Shown here: positions 7,833-15,940 of the stretch, piece after piece | How positions within the stretch are numbered: the first letter of the stretch is position 1 | How the letters are laid out: every line of letters starts with the position of its first letter | Notes under the pieces: generated by a model | The model's input: the letters and a program-made list of their open reading frames with translations, nothing else | The model's database searches: none | Told to the model about the DNA's origin: nothing | DNA from: NCED01 sp035493955 | Lineage (GTDB): Bacteria; Pseudomonadota; Alphaproteobacteria; Caulobacterales; Caulobacteraceae | Direction: 5' to 3' | DNA: 64,000 nt | NCBI GenBank assembly: GCA_035493955.1 | Contig: DATJHI010000013.1 | Location: 124,001 to 188,000 of the forward strand | Program-made: the position numbers and the translations under genes

Positions 7833-9005
7833 TCAGCGTTCGACGCAGATCGCCACGCCCATACCGCCGCCGATGCACAGGGTCGCCAGGCCCTTCTTGG
7901 CGCTGCGGCGCTTCATCTCGTGCAGCAAGGTGGTGAGGATCCGCCCGCCCGACGCTCCGATCGGATGGCCGATGGCGATGGCGCCGCCGTTGACGTTGAC
8001 CCGGGCGTCGTCGAGGCCCAGCTCGCGCACCACGCACAGGGACTGGGCGGCGAAGGCTTCGTTGCTTTCGATCAGGTCGAGGTCCGCCAGGGTCCAACCG
8101 GCTTTCTCCAGCGCCTTGCGGGTGGCCGGAATCGGACCGGTCCCCATGACCGCTGGATCGACGCCGGCGTTGGCCCACGAGGCGATACGGGCCAGGGGTT
8201 CAATCCCCCGGCGGACAGCCTCTTCAGCGGTCATCAGCACCAGAGCCGCGGCGCCGTCGTTCAGGCCGGAAGCGTTGGCGGCTGTGACGGTGCCCTCCTT
8301 GGAAAAGGCCGGGCGCAGGCCGGCCACCGATTCATAGGTGGCGCCGGCGCGGATATATTCGTCCTGGTCCACCACGGTGTCGCCCTTGCGGCCCTTGATG
8401 ACGACGGGGACGATCTCGTCCTTGAACCGGCCTTCGGCCCGGGCTTTCTCAGCCTTGTTCTGCGAGGCCACCGCGAACCGATCCTGGTCCTCGCGGCTGA
8501 TCTGCCAGCGGGTGGCGATGTTCTCGGCGGTCTGACCCATATGGTAGCCGTTGAAGGCGTCCCACAGGCCGTCCTTGATCATGGTGTCCACGAACTGCAG
8601 GTCGCCCATTTTCTGGCCGTTGCGCAGATGGGCCGCATGGGGCGACTGGCTCATGCTTTCCTGGCCGCCGGCCACGACGATGGCGGCGTCGCCGATGGCG
8701 ATCTGCTGGTAGGCCAGAGCCACCGACCGCAGGCCCGAACCGCAGATCTGGTTCAGGCTCCAGGCCGGCGCCTCGATCCGCACCCCGGCCTTGACCGCGG
8801 CCTGGCGAGCGGGGCCCTGACCGGCGCCGGCCTGCAGCACCTGGCCGAGGATCACCTCGTCGACCTCTCCTCCCTCCACCTTGGCCCTGGCCAGAGCGGC
8901 GGCGATCGCCACGGCCCCCAACTCGTGGCCGGCAAGGCTGGACAGGGAGCCGTTGAAGGACCCGACGGGGGTGCGGGCGGCGGAGGCGATCACGATGTCG
9001 GTCAT
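7833..9005 (-). CDS. phaA: acetyl-CoA acetyltransferase (beta-ketothiolase)
   Basis: This 390-residue thiolase condenses two acetyl-CoA to acetoacetyl-CoA, the first step of PHB synthesis, and can act in reverse. It has the nucleophile Cys88 in NQICGSGLR, His347 in GGAIAIGHPIGASGGR and Cys377 in CIGGGMG. Full family length. It is the first gene of phaA-phaB and faces phaR across a 265-bp control region full of dyads, which fits co-regulation by PhaR. Confidence 0.96.
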   Translation of the reverse strand: MTDIVIASAARTPVGSFNGSLSSLAGHELGAVAIAAALARAKVEGGEVDEVILGQVLQAGAGQGPARQAAVKAGVRIEAPAWSLNQICGSGLRSVALAYQQIAIGDAAIVVAGGQESMSQSPHAAHLRNGQKMGDLQFVDTMIKDGLWDAFNGYHMGQTAENIATRWQISREDQDRFAVASQNKAEKARAEGRFKDEIVPVVIKGRKGDTVVDQDEYIRAGATYESVAGLRPAFSKEGTVTAANASGLNDGAAALVLMTAEEAVRRGIEPLARIASWANAGVDPAVMGTGPIPATRKALEKAGWTLADLDLIESNEAFAAQSLCVVRELGLDDARVNVNGGAIAIGHPIGASGGRILTTLLHEMKRRSAKKGLATLCIGGGMGVAICVER

Positions 9006-9135
9006 GGAATCCGTCTTTGAAGAGTGGGCGCGACGTTCAAGTCGGTCCAGCGGACGTACAGGTCAAGGGGAAGAGCGGGCGGCCGGGTGGTTAAAGGGTC
9101 GGACGGATCGCGCAAGCCCCGATTGCACCAAGAGT

Positions 9136-9157
9136 GAATTGACGCGCGAGTCAATTC
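9136..9157. promoter_or_regulatory. perfect inverted repeat in phaA-phaR intergenic region
   Basis: GAATTGAC and GTCAATTC form perfect 8-bp arms around a GCGCGA spacer, 131 bp before the phaA start and 114 bp before phaR. The GAGTC inside is also a GANTC site. The position between divergent genes suggests an operator for one or both promoters; the TTGACT on the minus strand could double as a -35 element for phaA. The binding protein is not known. Confidence 0.55.
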
Positions 9158-9195
9158 GCAGTTGCACAAAAACCAGGCGCCTGCGCATGTCCATG

Positions 9196-9250
9196 TTGCG
9201 CAATGAAACTAGCAGCATAAGACGAAAGTCGTGTTACGCTTGCAGTGCAA
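9196..9250. promoter_or_regulatory. candidate PhaR operator: TTGC/GCAA dyads
   Basis: Two palindromes, TTGCGCAA at the left end and TTGCA-G-TGCAA at the right end of this span, lie 21-75 bp before the phaR start. Two related half-site pairs (TTGCACCAA near 9123 and TTGCACAA near 9162) lie further towards phaA. PhaR regulators of other alphaproteobacteria bind TGC/GCA dyads near phasin and phaR promoters, so these are the natural candidates for autoregulation. Confidence 0.55.
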
Positions 9251-9270
9251 CAACTTCGCGGGAGCGAAAA

Positions 9271-9933
9271 GTGACCGACGCTCAGCCCGGGCCGAAGGCC
9301 CAAAAGGCCGGCAAGAATCCTGGCGACAAGGTGGTCATCAAGAAGTACGCGAACCGGCGGCTCTACAACACCGGCTCTTCGTCCTACGTCACCCTCGAGC
9401 ATTTGCGGGAGATGGTGAAGGAAGGCGTCGATTTCGTGGTCTTCGACGCCAAGACGGGCGAGGACATCACCCGCTCCGTCCTCGGCCAGATCATTTTCGA
9501 GGAAGAGAGCAAAGGCGAGCAGAACCTGCTGCCGATCCAGTTCCTGCGGCAACTGATCGGCTTCTACGGCGGTCAGATGCAATCGCTGGTTCCCAGCTAT
9601 CTGGAGCTGTCCCTCAACGCTTTCACCCAGCAGCAGGAACGCATGCGCGAGCAGTTCGCCGGCGCGTTCGGTTCGACGGACGGCTACGGCATGTTCCAGG
9701 ATCAGGTGCGGCAGAACATGGCCCTGTTCGATCGGGCCATGAAGATGTTCACCCCGTTCGCCTACATGCGCCCGGAAGACGCCGCCCAGGGCGGGGCGGC
9801 GCCTAGGGCCGACGCACCGCCGGCGTCAGCGCCGGCGTCGGCGTCGGGCGGCGAGGATTCGCTATCCGATTTGAAGGCGCGGGTTGAGGAAATGCAACGC
9901 CAGATTGAACGCTTGGCCACCGGCGGGCGTTAA
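9271..9933 (+). CDS. phaR: polyhydroxyalkanoate synthesis repressor PhaR
   Basis: The 220-residue protein carries the PHB/PHA accumulation regulator DNA-binding domain (VVIKKYANRRLYNTGSSSYV, about residues 21-40, through DITRSVLGQIIFEE near 75) followed by the PHB-binding middle region (LLPIQFLRQLIGFYGGQMQ). The tail is Ala/Pro/Ser-rich and then helical (DLKARVEEMQRQIERLA), a probable coiled coil. PhaR senses PHB granules and represses phasin and PHB genes. The GTG start is chosen for the GGGAG upstream and for where the family similarity begins. Confidence 0.95.
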   Translation: MTDAQPGPKAQKAGKNPGDKVVIKKYANRRLYNTGSSSYVTLEHLREMVKEGVDFVVFDAKTGEDITRSVLGQIIFEEESKGEQNLLPIQFLRQLIGFYGGQMQSLVPSYLELSLNAFTQQQERMREQFAGAFGSTDGYGMFQDQVRQNMALFDRAMKMFTPFAYMRPEDAAQGGAAPRADAPPASAPASASGGEDSLSDLKARVEEMQRQIERLATGGR

Positions 9934-9991
9934 AGCCTAATCGGCCCAGGAGTTGCTGGGCAGTCGGCACGATTTGCCGGAGTGTCCCTCG

Positions 9992-10246
9992 ATGAACCAC
10001 GGTTCGAATCTACCCGTCCCCATCGACCAGCCTTGTCGGGGCGAGCGCGAACAGTTCCGGTCCGCCGCCAGGGCTAAGGTCGGAGCGTTCGATGCTCAGC
10101 TGCTCGGTCAGGACGGCGTGAAGCGGGGTCTCAAGGGCGGGCCATCCATCCTGGACGCCGCCCGCACGGCCTATCTTGGCGCCGAATTCTCGGGCGACGC
10201 CGACCGTCGGCCGCCGACCGGACTGCTGATCCACTCCACAATCTGA
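9992..10246 (+). CDS. small conserved-looking hypothetical protein (84 residues)
   Basis: An 84-residue soluble protein, rich in Arg, Gly and Ala, whose middle reads QLLGQDGVKRGLKGGPSILDAARTAYL and whose end reads GDADRRPPTGLLIHSTI. That block has the balanced composition of a conserved family, and I believe similar small proteins occur in other Caulobacterales, without a known function. GGAG lies about ten bases before the ATG. It follows phaR on the same strand at 58 bp. A longer frame starting upstream is less likely. Confidence 0.55.
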   Translation: MNHGSNLPVPIDQPCRGEREQFRSAARAKVGAFDAQLLGQDGVKRGLKGGPSILDAARTAYLGAEFSGDADRRPPTGLLIHSTI

Positions 10247-10308
10247 AATCGAGGCCGTCTGGCCCGCGTCTTGCTTGGCTTCGCCTGTCGCCACGCAGGA
10301 AGCCGCCC

Positions 10309-10380
10309 GTGATCCGCCTCAGATTCTTCCAGACCGTCGATGTGCTGGTGGTCGCTCTGATCTTCAGCGCCCTGAGCTGA
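10309..10380 (+). CDS. possible 23-residue hydrophobic peptide
   Basis: A GTG behind CAGGAAG opens a short frame MIRLRFFQTVDVLVVALIFSALS that is almost entirely hydrophobic after the first seven residues. It could be a small membrane peptide, or chance. Nothing else occupies this gap between the 84-residue hypothetical gene and the convergent membrane-protein gene. Confidence 0.22.
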   Translation: MIRLRFFQTVDVLVVALIFSALS

Positions 10381-10406
10381 TCGTCCGGTCCCGGGGCCGA
10401 TCCCAA

Positions 10407-10838
10407 TCAGTTGACGACGTCGATCTCGCGCCGGGAGGCGACGATGGTGACGATGAAGCCTGCCAGGACGTCCAGCACCACCATGGTGGTGATCAGGAAG
10501 AAGGTCGAGGTCGCGAAAGCCGGGAAGAGCAGGAACTCCACTAGGCAGAAGATGAACAGCACCATCGACAGCGAATGGTTGATGATCGCCACCCGCCGGC
10601 TCGTGGTGGATTTCAAAAGTTCGATGAACAGGATCACCAGGGTGACGAACACCAGCAGGTCGCCCAGGTTGATCGCCCAGGAGCCGCCCGAGGCGGTGGG
10701 CACGTTCACCAGTCGTTGCGCCATGTGATCCTGCGCAACGGCGCTGTGCAGGCGCAAAGGCATGCCTAGCACCAGCGCGTTGTAGATAAGCACCGGCAAG
10801 GCCAGGAGCGGCAGGGCGGCGAACATGGTATCCCCCAT
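10407..10838 (-). CDS. integral membrane protein of unknown function
   Basis: The 143-residue protein has about four membrane segments: the N-terminal FAALPLLALPVLIYNALVL, LGDLLVFVTLVILFIELL near residue 63, SMVLFIFCLVEFLLFPAFA near 97 and FFLITTMVVLDVLAGFIVTIVA near 118. It ends with a short charged tail. No catalytic motif or named family is recognised. It diverges from the Rieske oxygenase gene. The start is the ATG giving MGDTMFAAL; a longer open frame antisense to the Rieske gene is a shadow. Confidence 0.75.
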   Translation of the reverse strand: MGDTMFAALPLLALPVLIYNALVLGMPLRLHSAVAQDHMAQRLVNVPTASGGSWAINLGDLLVFVTLVILFIELLKSTTSRRVAIINHSLSMVLFIFCLVEFLLFPAFATSTFFLITTMVVLDVLAGFIVTIVASRREIDVVN

Positions 10839-10925
10839 GCGCGCCGACCAAGTCGAAGCGCGCAATTGAGGTTGCGCGAATTCGCGCCCACAGGCAATCC
10901 GGCCGAAGAGGACACGAAAAGCAGC

Positions 10926-12047
10926 ATGGCCGAAGGCGAAGCCAAGTCCGCCGCCGTCGAAGCGACCGCCGCCCCGGCGCCATCCGCCGGGTTCGGGCGC
11001 GGCTTCCTTTTCGGTCTCTGGTACGTCGCTGGCCTGTCCACTGACCTGAAGCCTGGCCGGCTGGCCCGCTTCGAAATCCTGGGCGAACCGGTGCTTCTGG
11101 GCCGCGACCGGACCGGCCGGGTCTATGCCCTGCGCGACATCTGTCCCCATCGGGCCGCGCCCCTGTCCGCTGGACAGTTGACCCGCGACCAGACCGGAGC
11201 CGAGACGGTCCAGTGCAGTTATCACGGCTGGATGTTCCGCACCGGCGACGGGGTGTGCAGCCGCATTCCCTCCCTGGTGGACGAGCAGGCGTTCGATACA
11301 GAGCGGATCCGGGTGCGCAGCTATCCGACCGCCGAAAGCCAGGGCCTGGTGTGGATCTTCATGGCCGAAGGTCCGAACGCCCCCGGACCCGACGGGCCCC
11401 CGCCCCTGTTCGAAGGCGTGTGCGGCGGCCATCCGAAGCTGGTCGAGCGCATGGACTTCGACGCCCACGTCGATCACGCCGTGGCGGGCCTGATGGACCC
11501 GGCGCACGGCCCCTATGTCCATCAGCAATGGTGGTGGCGTTCGGCGGCCAGCCAGCATGAGAAGACCAAGGCCTTCGAGCCGCGCGACCTCGGCTTCGCC
11601 ATGGTCCGGCACGCCCCCTCAAGGAATTCCCGCGCCTACCGCATACTGGGCGGCGCGCCCGCGACCGAGATCAGTTTCCGCCTGCCCGGTCTGCGCTGGG
11701 AACACGTCGTGGTGGGGACTCGCCAGGTGCTGGCCTTGACCTGCCTGATCCCGATCGACGCCAACCGCACCCGGATCCTGCAGGTGATCTGGTCGGACCA
11801 TCCGGTGTTCAGCCTGCTCAAGCCCTTCATCCGCGCCGGAGTGCGCCGTTTCCTGGCCCAGGACGGAGGCATGGTGCACCTGCAGAACGAGGGCCTGGCC
11901 TACGACCCGCCGCTGATCTGGATCGACGACGCCGACCGTCAGGCAAAATGGTACCAGCAGCTCAAGCGGGCCTGGATCGCAGCGCGGGCGGCCGGACGGC
12001 CGTTCGTCAATCCGATAGAGGCGGCCCTTCTACGGTGGCGCAGCTGA
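10926..12047 (+). CDS. Rieske 2Fe-2S oxygenase (ring-hydroxylating dioxygenase alpha-type)
   Basis: The 373-residue protein has a Rieske domain with CPHRAAPLS (Cys73, His75) and CSYHGW (Cys97, His100). The catalytic region carries the mononuclear iron motif in DHAVAGLMDPAHGPYVH (about residues 183-199; ligands probably His194 and His199). It would oxidise an aromatic or steroid-like substrate with electrons from a separate reductase, which is not in the window. The ATG giving MAEGEAK is preferred; an upstream TTG would add 20 residues. Confidence 0.88.
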   Translation: MAEGEAKSAAVEATAAPAPSAGFGRGFLFGLWYVAGLSTDLKPGRLARFEILGEPVLLGRDRTGRVYALRDICPHRAAPLSAGQLTRDQTGAETVQCSYHGWMFRTGDGVCSRIPSLVDEQAFDTERIRVRSYPTAESQGLVWIFMAEGPNAPGPDGPPPLFEGVCGGHPKLVERMDFDAHVDHAVAGLMDPAHGPYVHQQWWWRSAASQHEKTKAFEPRDLGFAMVRHAPSRNSRAYRILGGAPATEISFRLPGLRWEHVVVGTRQVLALTCLIPIDANRTRILQVIWSDHPVFSLLKPFIRAGVRRFLAQDGGMVHLQNEGLAYDPPLIWIDDADRQAKWYQQLKRAWIAARAAGRPFVNPIEAALLRWRS

Positions 12048-12048
12048 C

Positions 12049-12624
12049 CTAGCGGAACAGATCCGGGTGGCGCAGGCGCAAGGCTTGGGCCAGCGCCAGC
12101 AGCTTCATATCCACGATGGCGCCCCGGTCCAGCATGGCTCCGAGTTCGGACAGGGGCGTCTCCAGCACCTCGATCGTCTCGTGTTCGTCCGGCCTGCCGC
12201 CCCCGGCCCCGCGCCCGGCGAAGGAACAGGCCGACAGATAAAGGGTGATCCGCTCGGCCGAGACCCCCGGGGAACTCCAGACCGTAGCCACCGGCTCAAG
12301 CTCGCCGAGTGTCAGACCGGTCTCTTCCGCGGCCTCCCGCCGGATAGCGTTTTCGGGCGTCTCGCCCTCGTCGACCAGGCCGGCGGGCGCCTCGACCAGC
12401 ATCGGATCGGCGCCTTTGTAGAGCGGCGAAGCCCGGAACAGCCGCACCAGCAACGCCGTTCGCCGCTCCGGGTCGAAGGGAAGCAGCGCCACCGCATCGC
12501 CATGGTCCTCGATCTCACGGGCGACCACGGCGCCGTCCGGTAGGCGCACCCGCGCGACCACGAATGTCGAGAAACCCTGGTGAATGGTTCTCAGCTGCAA
12601 CAGCGCAGAAGTTTCAGCGTCCAT
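12049..12624 (-). CDS. Nudix hydrolase, ADP-ribose pyrophosphatase-like
   Basis: A 191-residue protein with a complete Nudix box from Gly82 to Leu104 (GLVDEGE, then REAAEETGL). The placement of the box after an N-terminal beta domain and the EAPAGLVDEGE lead-in are typical of ADP-sugar pyrophosphatases of the NudF/ADPRase group. It probably clears ADP-ribose or a related nucleotide sugar in the cytosol. It converges with the Rieske gene; only one base separates the two stop codons. Confidence 0.87.
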   Translation of the reverse strand: MDAETSALLQLRTIHQGFSTFVVARVRLPDGAVVAREIEDHGDAVALLPFDPERRTALLVRLFRASPLYKGADPMLVEAPAGLVDEGETPENAIRREAAEETGLTLGELEPVATVWSSPGVSAERITLYLSACSFAGRGAGGGRPDEHETIEVLETPLSELGAMLDRGAIVDMKLLALAQALRLRHPDLFR

Positions 12625-12726
12625 CACATGCCTCGGGTCGCGAGGGACTTTGGCAGGTTTGGAATTGGGCCATGACCTGGACAATCGCGACCGCGAAGAC
12701 AGGTTCCGCCGGAACCCGGTGGCGCG

Positions 12727-13329
12727 TCAGCGGGCGCAGGCGCCTTCGAACAAAAGGTCGAGCTGGCGTCGGGTCCTGCCATTCAGCTCATGTTCGCCGA
12801 AGCCGGCGTAGAAGGCGGTGCGATAGTTGCGCAGATAGACCGCGCAGATCATCTCCACCAGCAGATCCGCATCGACCTTGGGGTCGATTTCACCACGTTC
12901 GACGCCCTCCGCCACGATCGCGGTGATGACCGTCCTGAACCGTCCGTGGAGCGCGCGGTGCTCTTCTTCCAGACGCCGGCTCCAGCAGTAAGACGCCCCG
13001 ATATAGGCCAGCACCATGCGCATGCGCGGAAATTCGTGGGCGTGGGCCAAGACGATCACCGCGTGCAGACGCTCCCGCGTCGAGCCGGTCGGGCTCGGAA
13101 CCAGACGCTCGATCTCGTCGAACAGCCGTTCACGATAATCCCCGAGAATCTGGCACAGGATCCCCACCTTGTCCTCGAAGGTGGTGAACACCCCGCCGGG
13201 GGAAAGGCCTGCCCGCTCGGCGATCATCCGAACGGTGGTTTCGTGAAAGCCGACCTCCTCGAAGAGGAAGCGCGCGGCATCGAGCACCCGCTCTCGGCTG
13301 GCCTGCTTCTTGGCGTCCCTGATTTTCAT
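12727..13329 (-). CDS. TetR/AcrR family transcriptional regulator
   Basis: The 200-residue protein has a classical TetR helix-turn-helix (ARFLFEEVGFHETTVRMIAERAGLSPGGVFTTFEDK, about residues 20-55) and an all-helical C-terminal ligand domain. The ATG is used; a TTG directly before it is possible. It is not obviously tied to its neighbours, a Nudix hydrolase downstream and a divergent HIG1 protein gene. The 231-bp upstream gap is unusually AT-rich near the start and should hold its promoter and operator, but I saw no clear dyad. Confidence 0.9.
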   Translation of the reverse strand: MKIRDAKKQASRERVLDAARFLFEEVGFHETTVRMIAERAGLSPGGVFTTFEDKVGILCQILGDYRERLFDEIERLVPSPTGSTRERLHAVIVLAHAHEFPRMRMVLAYIGASYCWSRRLEEEHRALHGRFRTVITAIVAEGVERGEIDPKVDADLLVEMICAVYLRNYRTAFYAGFGEHELNGRTRRQLDLLFEGACAR

Positions 13330-13560
13330 CAACGCCCCCCGCGCGCACCGAAAGTGAATCAGTATCGGCCTATAAAACCAAGCATTTATCCAGGCTCAAT
13401 ACCGAAGGAACCGCGACCTTAGCGCACAGCGCCGCCGACTTTTCAGCAAACACGTTCGGCGACCTCGCTCGTTCCGGCTCTAATCATCGGAAATCGAAGT
13501 TTTATCTGGGAATGGATGGGCGCCCTGGCGCCCAAGGCCCGCCCGGCCTAAGTTTCGACC

Positions 13561-13767
13561 ATGCAAGCGCTCTTCAACATCCTTATCCCCATCAGCCTGG
13601 CGGCGGTGTTCGCGACCCTTTGCGTCGGCGTCTATTCGCTGTTCCGTGGCGGCGCGTTCGGCCGCACCTATTCGAACAGGCTGATGCGCCTGCGGGTGCT
13701 GTTGCAGTTCATCGCCGTTTGCGTGCTGGTCGCCGCATTCCTATGGCGAGGCTCTCACGGGGGATGA
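13561..13767 (+). CDS. HIG1-domain twin transmembrane protein
   Basis: A 68-residue protein with two membrane helices (IPISLAAVFATLCVGVYSLF and LLQFIAVCVLVAAFLW) separated by the loop GGAFGRTYSNRLMRLRV. The SNRLMRLRVLLQ motif is the signature of the bacterial twin-TM HIG1 family, related to mitochondrial respiratory supercomplex factors. In many alphaproteobacteria it stands at the head of a cobO-etfB-etfA-hbd cluster; here cobO is absent and an oppositely oriented small gene occupies the place. The role is probably at the respiratory chain. Confidence 0.85.
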   Translation: MQALFNILIPISLAAVFATLCVGVYSLFRGGAFGRTYSNRLMRLRVLLQFIAVCVLVAAFLWRGSHGG

Positions 13768-13783
13768 TCCGCCGGGGAATCGC

Positions 13784-14074
13784 CTAGAAGGCGGGTCGCG
13801 GATCGACGACGACCTTGGGCGATCGCCGCTCGGCTTCCGGCAGGCCGGCCTGGGCCGCCTGGGCCCGGGCGGCCCGGTCGACGGGGCGGCCGGTGATGTG
13901 GGGTAGATAGATCGGCGTGGCGCAGATGCGGGAAGACGGCTCCCACCAGGAGCCGACGGCCTCGCACTTCTGGGCCGGGATCACGTAAAGAAACTGGTAG
14001 CCGAAGGCCACGGCGACTGCCGCGATGAAGACCGCGACGAAGCCGAGCATCAGTCGATTGTAGAAACGCGCCAT
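13784..14074 (-). CDS. small membrane-anchored hypothetical protein
   Basis: A 96-residue protein with an excellent AAGGAGG before the ATG. It has one N-terminal membrane helix (LMLGFVAVFIAAVAVAFGYQFLYVI) and a periplasmic tail with two cysteines (AQKC and SRIC) about 15 residues apart that could form a disulphide. The C-terminal ERRSPKVVVDPRPAF end is basic and proline-rich. No family is recognised. It lies between the HIG1 gene and etfB in opposite orientation to both. Confidence 0.7.
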   Translation of the reverse strand: MARFYNRLMLGFVAVFIAAVAVAFGYQFLYVIPAQKCEAVGSWWEPSSRICATPIYLPHITGRPVDRAARAQAAQAGLPEAERRSPKVVVDPRPAF

Positions 14075-14143
14075 GGCCTCCTTTATGGGTTCGCCGCAAA
14101 GCCGCGGCAAGCCCTAGGCCGTGCTCCAAGAGGCGGAGTCCCG

Positions 14144-14893
14144 ATGAAGATCCTGGTCCCGGTCAAACGGGTGATCGACTACAACGTCAAGGCGCGGGTG
14201 AAGGCTGACCAGACCGGCGTCGATCTGGCCAACGTCAAAATGTCCATGAACCCCTTCGACGAGATCGCCGTCGAGGAGGCCGTGCGCCTGCACGAAAAGG
14301 GGATTGCGACGGAAGTGGTCGCCGTCTCCATCGGCGTCGCCCAGGCCCAGGACCAGATCCGCACGGCCCTGGCCATGGGCGCCGACCGGGGCCTGCTGAT
14401 CCAGACCGATCAGGACCTCGAGCCCCTGGCGGTGGCGAAATTGTTGAAGGCCGTGGTGGAGGCCGAGGGTCCCGCCCTGGTGCTGATGGGCAAGCAGGCC
14501 ATCGACGGCGACAACAACGCCGTCGGCCAGATGCTGGCCGCCCTGCTCGACTGGCCCCAGGCCACCTTCGCCTCCAAGGTGGAGATCTCGGGCGAGCACG
14601 CCGTCGTCACCCGCGAGGTGGATGGCGGCCTGCAGACCATCGAGGTCAGCCTGCCGGCAGTAGTGACCGTGGACCTGCGGCTGAACGAGCCGCGCTACGC
14701 CAGTCTGCCGAACATCATGAAGGCCAAGAAAAAGCCGATCGAGATCAAGCCGGCCGCAGACTACGGCCTGGACCTCGCGCCGCGGCTGACGGTGGTCAAG
14801 GTTGTCGAACCGCCCAAGCGCGGAGGCGGGATCAAGGTGGAGACCGCCGCGGACCTGGTGACCAAACTGAAGACCGAAGCCGGAGTGCTCTGA
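14144..14893 (+). CDS. etfB: electron transfer flavoprotein, beta subunit
   Basis: The 249-residue subunit starts MKILVPVKRVIDYNVK, which is typical of EtfB, and includes the conserved MNPFDEIAVEEAVRL (about residues 33-47) and the late YASLPNIMKAKKKPIE motif of the family. With EtfA it carries electrons from acyl-CoA and other flavin dehydrogenases to ETF:quinone oxidoreductase. It binds AMP. The next gene begins one base after its stop. Confidence 0.96.
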   Translation: MKILVPVKRVIDYNVKARVKADQTGVDLANVKMSMNPFDEIAVEEAVRLHEKGIATEVVAVSIGVAQAQDQIRTALAMGADRGLLIQTDQDLEPLAVAKLLKAVVEAEGPALVLMGKQAIDGDNNAVGQMLAALLDWPQATFASKVEISGEHAVVTREVDGGLQTIEVSLPAVVTVDLRLNEPRYASLPNIMKAKKKPIEIKPAADYGLDLAPRLTVVKVVEPPKRGGGIKVETAADLVTKLKTEAGVL

Positions 14894-14894
14894 C

Positions 14895-15830
14895 ATGGCC
14901 GTTCTCTTGATCGCCGACCACGACAACAAGAGCTTGAACGACACCACGCTGAAGGTCCTGACCGCGGCCCTGGCCATCTCCGCCGACGTGGACGTCCTGG
15001 TCATGGGCGACGGCGCCCAGGCGGTGGCCGACGCCGCGGCCAAGGCGACCGGCGTGCGCAAAGTGCTCCTGGCTCAAAGCCCGACCCTGGCCAAGATGCT
15101 GGCCGAACCTGCGGCAGATCTCGTGGTCCCCCTTATGCAGGGCTACGACGCGGTGGTGGCCCCTGCGACCACCGCCGGCAAGGACATCTCCCCCCGCATC
15201 GCCGCCAAGCTGGACGCCAGCCAGATCACCGACGTGGTCCAGGTGGACGGTCCCAAGACCTTCGTGCGACCCATCTATGCCGGCAACGCCCTGGAGACCA
15301 TAACCACCAATGAGCCCAAGCTGGTGATCACCGTGCGCCCGACCGCCTTCAAGGCCGCTGCGGCCGAAGGCGGCTCGGCCCCGGTGGAAACGGTGCAGGC
15401 TCCCGCCGCCTCGCCGAAGGCGCACTTCGTCTCCGAGGCGGTGACCGCTTCGGATCGCCCCGAACTGGGCGCGGCCAAGATCGTAGTCTCTGGCGGACGC
15501 GCTCTGGGCTCGGCCGAGGAGTTCAAGGCGGTGCTGGAACCCCTGGCCGACAAGCTGGGGGCGGCCATCGGCGCGTCCCGCGCCGCGGTCGACGCCGGCT
15601 ACGCCCCCAACGACTACCAGGTCGGCCAGACCGGCAAGGTGGTGGCGCCGGCCCTCTACATCGCCATCGGCATCTCGGGCGCGATTCAGCATCTGGCCGG
15701 GATGAAGGATTCCAAGGTGATCGTGGCCATCAACAAGGACCCGGATGCGCCGATCTTCCAGATCGCCGACTACGGCCTGGTGGCCGATTACAAGACCGCT
15801 GTCCCCGCCCTGATGCAGGCCCTGGGGTAG
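14895..15830 (+). CDS. etfA: electron transfer flavoprotein, alpha subunit (FAD-binding)
   Basis: A 311-residue subunit of normal length. The C-terminal FAD domain is clear: VSGGRALGSAEEF, then SRAAVDAGYAPNDYQVGQTG, then LYIAIGISGAIQHLAGM and INKDPDAPIF. It forms the heterodimer with EtfB and holds the FAD. It is directly coupled to etfB and followed after 110 bp by 3-hydroxybutyryl-CoA dehydrogenase. Confidence 0.96.
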   Translation: MAVLLIADHDNKSLNDTTLKVLTAALAISADVDVLVMGDGAQAVADAAAKATGVRKVLLAQSPTLAKMLAEPAADLVVPLMQGYDAVVAPATTAGKDISPRIAAKLDASQITDVVQVDGPKTFVRPIYAGNALETITTNEPKLVITVRPTAFKAAAAEGGSAPVETVQAPAASPKAHFVSEAVTASDRPELGAAKIVVSGGRALGSAEEFKAVLEPLADKLGAAIGASRAAVDAGYAPNDYQVGQTGKVVAPALYIAIGISGAIQHLAGMKDSKVIVAINKDPDAPIFQIADYGLVADYKTAVPALMQALG

Positions 15831-15940
15831 TTGCAGGCCACAATCGGCGCGATTTGGCCTGCTGCGATGCAGCGAGAGCTTTCCCGTACCGCAGAGTCTC
15901 GTGTTAGCATCGGACGTCTGGCCGGAAGGGCGCTGAGTGA

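Noticed and set aside
10010..10294. Minus-strand 94-codon frame opposite the 84-residue hypothetical gene
   Set aside because: It overlaps the better-initiated plus-strand gene and has no recognisable feature.
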